Made by a program: the position numbers and the translations under genes. The notes below the pieces were generated by a model. That model was not told the DNA's origin. It saw only the letters and a list, made by a program, of their open reading frames with translations, and did no database searches. From the NCBI GenBank assembly GCA_949298665.1, contig CASFXO010000001.1:1-27785 (forward strand): a DNA stretch of 27,785 nt, in the 5' to 3' direction. The stretch comes from an uncultured Lentisphaeria bacterium. Lineage in GTDB: Bacteria; Verrucomicrobiota; Lentisphaeria; Victivallales; Victivallaceae. Below, one piece after another: positions 23,697-27,785 of the stretch (position 1 is its first letter; each line of letters starts with the position of its first letter).

Positions 23697-24911
23697 ATGG
23701 ATGCGAAACTGCTGCTGGACCTCGCCGCCCGCTACGGAACGCCGCTGTATGTTTACGACGGCGATCTGGTGCGGCAGCGGTACCGGGATCTGTTCTCCTT
23801 CATCCCCTACCCCGGCCTGAAGGTGCATTATGCCATGAAGGCCAATTATAATCCGGCGCTTCTGACGCTTTTGCGTGATGCCGGAGCGGCCCTGGACACA
23901 GTCAGTCCGGCGGAAGTGCTGATGGCGTTGAAACTCGGTTTTCCGAAAGATCGGATCATCTTCACCGCCAACAACCTGACCGACGCGGAAACGGATGAGG
24001 TTCACGCGCTCGGCGTACTGATGAACATCGGGTCGCTCTCCCGGCTGCGGAAATTCGCCGCGACTTATCCGGGCTCCCGGGTCTGTCTGCGCTTCAACCC
24101 TGACGTCGTAGACGGAGACAGCGTCAACACCATGACCGGCGGCGACCTGACCAAATTCGGCATCCTGCTGGAAAAAGTCGAAGAAGTGAAAGCCGTCGTC
24201 GCGGCCGGAAACCTGAAAGTCGTCGGCCTGCATGAGCATACCGGTTCAGGCCTGCAGCATGCGGAATCGGTGTATCAGGCGATGAAGAATCTGATGGCGA
24301 TCGCCACGCCGGAAAATTTCCCCGATCTTGAATTTCTCGATTTCGGCGGTGGTTTCAAGGTACCGTACCGGCCGGACGAAAAACGCATCGACTACGTCGC
24401 CATGGGCGCGGAAATCACCCGGCTGTTCGAGGATTTCTGCCGCGGCTACGGTCGGCCGCTCGGACTGTATTTCGAACCCGGGAAATTCATGGTGGCCGAG
24501 GCCGGTGTCCTGCTGGTGGAGGTCAATACCATCAAGCATAACCGTACCCGGACCATCGCCGGATGCAACGCCGGTTTCCCGCAGCTGATCCGTCCGGTCT
24601 TCTATCAGGCCTACCACCATATCGTCAATCTCAGCAATCCGAACGGCCCGGTGTCGGTCTATGACGTCTGCGGCAACATCTGCGAAACCGGCGATCGCTT
24701 CGCCGAACAGCGGGAACTGCCGGAAATCCGCGAGGGCGACATTCTCGCCATTGAAAACGCGGGAGCATACTGTTACTCCATGGGCGGAGTCTACAATCTG
24801 CGACCGATGCCGGCGGAAGTGGTGGTGACCGACCGCCGCGTCAAACTGGTCCGCCGGGCGCTCAATCATGCGGAACTGGTCGATGCCATTCTCGGAGAAT
24901 GCCAGTTCTGA
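23697..24911 (+). CDS. lysA: diaminopimelate decarboxylase-like PLP enzyme
   Basis: This is a 404-residue protein. ATG 23697 follows GGAGG by 10 bases. It is a fold-type III PLP decarboxylase: VHYAMKANYN carries the PLP lysine Lys48, then GLHEHTGSGL, LDFGGGFKVPY, YFEPGKFMVAEAG, and CGNICETGDRF, the substrate-side Cys-Glu motif of LysA and ornithine decarboxylase relatives, and finally AYCYSMGGVYNLRPMPAEVV. The segment AGCNAGFPQLIRPVFYQAYHHI replaces the more usual DAGMNDLIRPALY; the YHHI pattern followed by NLSNPNG resembles the Bacteroidota-type LysA. The reaction would be meso-diaminopimelate to lysine plus CO2, the last step of lysine synthesis. No other lysine genes are nearby, so a related decarboxylation remains possible. 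Confidence 0.85.
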   Translation: MDAKLLLDLAARYGTPLYVYDGDLVRQRYRDLFSFIPYPGLKVHYAMKANYNPALLTLLRDAGAALDTVSPAEVLMALKLGFPKDRIIFTANNLTDAETDEVHALGVLMNIGSLSRLRKFAATYPGSRVCLRFNPDVVDGDSVNTMTGGDLTKFGILLEKVEEVKAVVAAGNLKVVGLHEHTGSGLQHAESVYQAMKNLMAIATPENFPDLEFLDFGGGFKVPYRPDEKRIDYVAMGAEITRLFEDFCRGYGRPLGLYFEPGKFMVAEAGVLLVEVNTIKHNRTRTIAGCNAGFPQLIRPVFYQAYHHIVNLSNPNGPVSVYDVCGNICETGDRFAEQRELPEIREGDILAIENAGAYCYSMGGVYNLRPMPAEVVVTDRRVKLVRRALNHAELVDAILGECQF

Positions 24912-24969
24912 ACAGCGGATGTCCCCCTGCCTCGTCCAGGAGTGCGGCGGGAAAATGAGGAGACTGAAA

Positions 24970-25647
24970 ATGAAGGCATGGCATGGCGCCATTGATCTTT
25001 CCGGAAAATCTGCGGCGTTTGCGCTGGCGGATAACGATGGGGCATTGGTCATTGATGCGGTCCGCCCGATGCGGGGACGCGAAGCCGCGCATCTGGCCGG
25101 CTGGATTCTGGAGGAGCTGGCTGCCAGGCAGCTGGATTTGAAGGACATCACCTGCTGGACGGTGGGTTCCGGCCCCGGCAGCTTTACCGGCATGCGGCTG
25201 GCGGCGGCGCTGGTGACCGGCTGGTCATTTCAGCGACCGGAAATGCATGCCCGCTGCGTCCCGTCGGCCGTGATTCCGGCGACGGCGTGCGGCGCCCCGG
25301 AAGGAGCACGCATCGGCGTTTGTTTTGACGGCAGAAACTCGGAAATGCTGATTTTTGAAATGATCCGGCGGAACGGCGAACCCGTTCCGACGGGTTTTAC
25401 GGCGGTATGGAACCGGGAGGAGGCGCTGACGGAATTGAACCGACCGGGACGATTTGACCGGCTGTGCGCCCCCGGCGACGATCTGGCGGCGCTGCAACGG
25501 CTGCTCGGGGAGGAAACTGCCGCGCGTATTCGGCCGTGCGAACGCTTTTCCGCAGGCGCCCTGCTGCGGGCGACGACGCCGGATTTTGACAACGACCTGA
25601 CCCGGCTGGTTTACATCCGTCCGGCCGTGTTCACCACGCCGCAATAA
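24970..25647 (+). CDS. tsaB: tRNA threonylcarbamoyladenosine biosynthesis protein TsaB
   Basis: This is a 225-residue protein. ATG 24970 is preferred because GAGGAG ends 7 bases upstream; an in-frame ATG at 24955 would add five residues. The ASKHA-fold N-terminus (GAIDLSGKSAAFAL) and the hallmark VGSGPGSFTGMRLAAALVTGWSF (about 65-87) identify TsaB (YeaZ), the non-catalytic partner of TsaD in making t6A37 on ANN-decoding tRNAs. The C-terminal half is typical in length and ends RLVYIRPAVF. The other partners (TsaC, TsaD, TsaE) are not in the window. It sits 58 bases after the lysA-like gene on the same strand, as part of a mixed operon. Confidence 0.87.
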   Translation: MKAWHGAIDLSGKSAAFALADNDGALVIDAVRPMRGREAAHLAGWILEELAARQLDLKDITCWTVGSGPGSFTGMRLAAALVTGWSFQRPEMHARCVPSAVIPATACGAPEGARIGVCFDGRNSEMLIFEMIRRNGEPVPTGFTAVWNREEALTELNRPGRFDRLCAPGDDLAALQRLLGEETAARIRPCERFSAGALLRATTPDFDNDLTRLVYIRPAVFTTPQ

Positions 25648-25682
25648 GCGCTGATTCGGAAAACCAACGGGAGAAGCACGAC

Positions 25683-26384
25683 ATGGCGAAAGCACCGAAA
25701 AAAACGACTAAAAACGGAAAGAAATCCGCAGTGCGGGGAATCGCCGTCCTGTTGATCTGTTTCCTGGGGATACTGCTGTTGCTGCTGTTCCTCCTGTTCA
25801 CCGGTCACCCCCGTTATCCGGTGCCGGAACTGACGCCGGGCGACTGGAGTTTTCAGGCCAATCTGCTGATGCGGGAACTGCCCCGGATTCTCCGGAGCGA
25901 GCCGGGAGAACTGGCGACGCTGCGCCTGACACCGGAAGAGGTCAATTCCGTGCTGCGCTTTGCGGCGAACGGAGGGAATCTGGCGGCGATGTTCCAATAC
26001 ACCGGTGCCCTCTCCGCCCAAAATGGAACGCTCCCGTTCCGGGCCTCATACGATCAGGGCGAGCTGGACGTCGCTTATGCCCATGATACCGGCATCCCGT
26101 TGCTGATGGGCGGCTTTTTCCCGGTTCGGCTGCGCGGTCGGCCGGAACTGGAGAACGGCAAGCTGCGGATCCTGCCGTCGGCGGCGCGGCTGGGTCGTAT
26201 TCCGGTCGGCGCAACCGTGGCGGATTTGATCATCCGCAACGCCCTGGCGCAAATGCAGGGACACGAGGCCATGGAAAAATTCCTGGCGGTGGTCGAGCGC
26301 ATCAAAGTGGATGATTCCGGAAATCTCGAACTGGTGTACCGTCCTTACGAACTGAACCGGCTGATCTTCAAACGAGACCAATAA
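25683..26384 (+). CDS. membrane-anchored hypothetical protein
   Basis: This is a 233-residue protein with GGGAG about 9 bases before ATG 25683. A very basic N-terminus (MAKAPKKTTKNGKK) precedes one strongly hydrophobic segment (about 19-40), giving an N-in, C-out anchor. The rest (about 41-233) is a soluble domain. It contains LRLTPEEVNSVLRF, a motif resembling those of bitopic envelope proteins with lipid-binding barrels, then FRASYDQGELDVAY and a beta-rich run, GGFFPVRLRGRPELENGKLRI. I do not recognise the family. It sits between tsaB and the chromate-transporter pair, 35 bases after tsaB and 2 bases before the next ATG, so co-transcription is likely. An envelope or lipid-related role is only a guess. 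Confidence 0.78.
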   Translation: MAKAPKKTTKNGKKSAVRGIAVLLICFLGILLLLLFLLFTGHPRYPVPELTPGDWSFQANLLMRELPRILRSEPGELATLRLTPEEVNSVLRFAANGGNLAAMFQYTGALSAQNGTLPFRASYDQGELDVAYAHDTGIPLLMGGFFPVRLRGRPELENGKLRILPSAARLGRIPVGATVADLIIRNALAQMQGHEAMEKFLAVVERIKVDDSGNLELVYRPYELNRLIFKRDQ

Positions 26385-26386
26385 AA

Positions 26387-27013
26387 ATGGATACACCTCC
26401 GGAAGAACCATCCGGCCTGAGCGGATTGTCCCGAGGACGGATTTTGTGGCTGCTTTTTTTCAACTTCCTGAAGATCGCCACATTCGTACTCGGCGGCGGC
26501 TATGCCATCGTCCTGGCGGCGGAAGGCATTTTCATCCGGAAGCTTCGCTGGCTCCGGGACGGGGAACTCATGGACATGCTGGCCGTCATCCAGACCATTC
26601 CCGGACTGATGGCCGGTAATGCCGCGATTTACGTCGGATACCGGGCGGCGGGGCGGCTCGGCGCGCTGGTGGCGCTGGTCGGAGTCGCGTTGCCGTCGTT
26701 TACCATCATCACATTGATTTCGCTGGGATTCTCCCAGCTGCCCATGGAAAACGCTTACGTTCAGGGGGCGTTCATCGGCGTCCGCAGCGCGCTGGGGGGA
26801 CTGACGCTCGCGGCGCTGTTGCGCATCTGGAAAAAAACGGTGCGCGGTTATCTGGGGGCACTCATCATCTCGGCCTGTTTTATCGGAGTGACCTTTTTCG
26901 CCGTCAATCCAGCCTGGCTGCTGTTCGGGGCGATGGGGACGGGCATTGCCTGGTTTCTGATCGGCTGCCGCAACCTGGACATGCGCAATCTGACGGAAGA
27001 CCACAAAATATGA
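26387..27013 (+). CDS. chromate transporter family protein, short-chain, first subunit
   Basis: This is a 208-residue inner-membrane protein with about five to six hydrophobic segments. It has a single CHR domain: FFNFLKIATFVLGGGYAIVLAAEG matches the FGGG(x)A(x) motif, and AVIQTIPGLMAGNAAIYVGYRAAG matches the QxxPGPxxxNxxxxxGY motif. Proteins with one CHR domain occur as adjacent pairs and together replace the two-domain ChrA. It is 2 bases after the preceding stop and overlaps the second subunit by 4 bases (ATGA). The physiological substrate of such pairs in anaerobes is often unclear; chromate export by proton antiport is known only for some ChrA proteins. Motif 2 has LMAG instead of GPxG, so it deviates from its partner. 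Confidence 0.88.
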   Translation: MDTPPEEPSGLSGLSRGRILWLLFFNFLKIATFVLGGGYAIVLAAEGIFIRKLRWLRDGELMDMLAVIQTIPGLMAGNAAIYVGYRAAGRLGALVALVGVALPSFTIITLISLGFSQLPMENAYVQGAFIGVRSALGGLTLAALLRIWKKTVRGYLGALIISACFIGVTFFAVNPAWLLFGAMGTGIAWFLIGCRNLDMRNLTEDHKI

Positions 27014-27591
27014 ATGTGCTGAAGATTTTCCTGTTGTTCTGTTATTTCGGCTGCCTCTGCTTCAGCGGCGGGAACGCATTGGTGCCGCTTTATATCGACG
27101 ACCTGGTCGAAGCCCGGCACTGGATGACGCTCCATGAATTCGGCAACCTGATGGCAATCGCCCAGATGACACCGGGACCGATCGGAGTCAATGCGGCCAC
27201 GTTTTTCGGTTTCCGTCAAGGAGGAGTTCCAGGGGCGCTGGCGGCGACGACAGGATTGCTGCTCCCGTCCTATTTTCTGGTTATTCTGGCACTGCGGTCG
27301 CTGGAGCGCTGGGAAAAAAGCCGGATCGTGCAGGGCCTCATGAGCGGCATCCGTCCGGCCACCGCAGGCATGATCCTGGCCTCCATGCTGATTTTCATGG
27401 AAATGTCCGTCTTCAGCGAACCCCTGCCGTGGGGAGCTTTGCTGGGCAAACCCGTATCTCCGGGATTCTATCTGCGTCCGATGGCGGCGGGGATTTTCCT
27501 TGTCTCCACCTGGCTGCTCTACAAGGGCAAGGTATCGATCATCGCGGTCATTCTTGCCTCCGCCGTTCTGGGCGCGCTGTTCTGCCGTTAA
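27010..27591 (+). CDS. chromate transporter family protein, short-chain, second subunit
   Basis: This is a 193-residue inner-membrane protein whose ATG overlaps the stop of the first subunit (ATGA at 27010-27013). The CHR motifs are FCYFGCLCFSGGNALVPLYIDDLV and AIAQMTPGPIGVNAATFFGFRQGG, closer to the family consensus than those of its partner. Hydrophobic segments near 5-20, 75-95, 112-130 and 155-190 predict a multi-pass topology. The two genes form a heteromeric short-chain CHR pair with likely opposite membrane orientation, as proposed for this family. It is the last gene of the plus-strand block; its final 4 bases overlap the stop codon of the convergent AraC gene. Confidence 0.9.
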   Translation: MNVLKIFLLFCYFGCLCFSGGNALVPLYIDDLVEARHWMTLHEFGNLMAIAQMTPGPIGVNAATFFGFRQGGVPGALAATTGLLLPSYFLVILALRSLERWEKSRIVQGLMSGIRPATAGMILASMLIFMEMSVFSEPLPWGALLGKPVSPGFYLRPMAAGIFLVSTWLLYKGKVSIIAVILASAVLGALFCR

Positions 27592-27785
27592 GAAGCGCCG
27601 GTGGTGGTTCCGGCCCGTTCCGCCCGGGGACTCCGGCCGAAAAACCGCGTGAATTCCCGGAAAAATTCCTGTACCCGCCGGTATCCCAGATCGGCGGCGA
27701 TCTCCGAAATATTGTAATCGGAGCAACGCAGCAGCGCCAGTGCCTCATGCATTCGCCGCGCCTGCAACCACCGTCCCGGAGAAAC
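27588..27785 (-). CDS. AraC-family regulator, C-terminal fragment entering from the window edge
   Basis: The frame is open for 65 codons from the right edge to a stop at 27588. The visible part is the end of an AraC DNA-binding domain: a linker helix (VSPGRWLQARRMHEALALLR) and the second helix-turn-helix, ISEIAADLGYRRVQEFFREF, then TRFFGRSPRAER and a short tail. The N-terminal sensor and first helix-turn-helix lie outside the window. It converges on the chromate-transporter gene with a 4-base overlap of stop codons, so there is no room for a terminator between them. Confidence 0.88.
   Translation of the reverse strand, partial: VSPGRWLQARRMHEALALLRCSDYNISEIAADLGYRRVQEFFREFTRFFGRSPRAERAGTTTGAS

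Noticed and set aside
21126..24239. A 1037-codon antisense frame over the fusion, cupin and lysA genes
   Set aside because: It covers three well-supported plus-strand genes and a terminator, with no recognisable protein features.
1..27785. Search by eye for tRNA genes, CRISPR arrays, insertion sequences and attachment sites
   Set aside because: No cloverleaf, regularly spaced repeats, transposase motifs or flanking duplications were seen; the only notable repeats are the 16-bp operator pair and the hairpins listed.

Overview
The window is about 27.8 kb of GC-rich bacterial DNA with dense genes and short intergenic gaps. There are no rRNA or tRNA genes, IS elements or CRISPR arrays that I can recognise. 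Several things point to a carbohydrate-specialised anaerobe, most likely of the Lentisphaerota (Victivallis-like) or a related PVC lineage: large secreted multidomain polysaccharide-degrading enzymes, URO-D-family proteins beside glycosidases, AraC regulators with sugar-type genes, PIG-L deacetylase and NagB-like genes, and an oxygen-sensitive 2-hydroxyacyl-CoA-dehydratase-type iron-sulfur protein. The lineage is inferred from gene content only.

Region 1 (1-6716, minus strand) is a polysaccharide-utilisation operon. An AraC regulator (5847-6716) is followed, after its own likely terminator and a good promoter, by a secreted GH26-like glycosidase (2991-5567), a secreted alpha/beta hydrolase (1873-2994) and two URO-D-superfamily proteins (868-1854, and 1-864, which is cut by the window edge). 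Two identical 16-bp LacI-type operator-like sites lie 103 bp apart in the GH26 leader. Region 2 (6717-8581, plus) is a divergent two-gene unit: a NagB-fold sugar-phosphate isomerase/deaminase homologue with an altered active-site loop, then a PIG-L deacetylase. Both suggest N-acetyl amino sugar handling.

Region 3 (8582-14662) is mostly housekeeping or envelope genes: a secreted beta-propeller-like protein of unknown function, a cytoplasmic PAS histidine kinase with no adjacent response regulator, a membrane-anchored unknown, an S41 C-terminal-processing protease lipoprotein, and an M42 aminopeptidase.

Region 4 (14973-21089, plus) has a 1709-residue secreted protein. It appears to join jelly-roll modules, a GH67N/DUF4838-like domain, an alpha/alpha-toroid plus beta-sandwich of heparinase II/III type, and a C-terminal PQQ-like propeller. 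After it come a cluster of inverted repeats with an embedded promoter, a NagB-family deaminase, and a strong intrinsic terminator.

Region 5 (21173-27591, plus) looks like one transcription unit behind an extended -10 promoter. Its first gene is a fusion of a 2-hydroxyacyl-CoA dehydratase activator (BadF/HgdC-type ATPase) with one HgdB/DCCP-like iron-sulfur subunit, and it carries an extra CX3CX2CX2C motif. It is followed by a small cupin, a diaminopimelate decarboxylase homologue, TsaB, a membrane-anchored unknown and a pair of short-chain chromate-transporter-family proteins. The C-terminal end of another AraC regulator enters from the right edge on the minus strand.

The strongest candidates for undescribed biology are the activator-dehydratase fusion, the lyase-propeller giant, and the GH26/esterase/double-URO-D operon with its twin operators.
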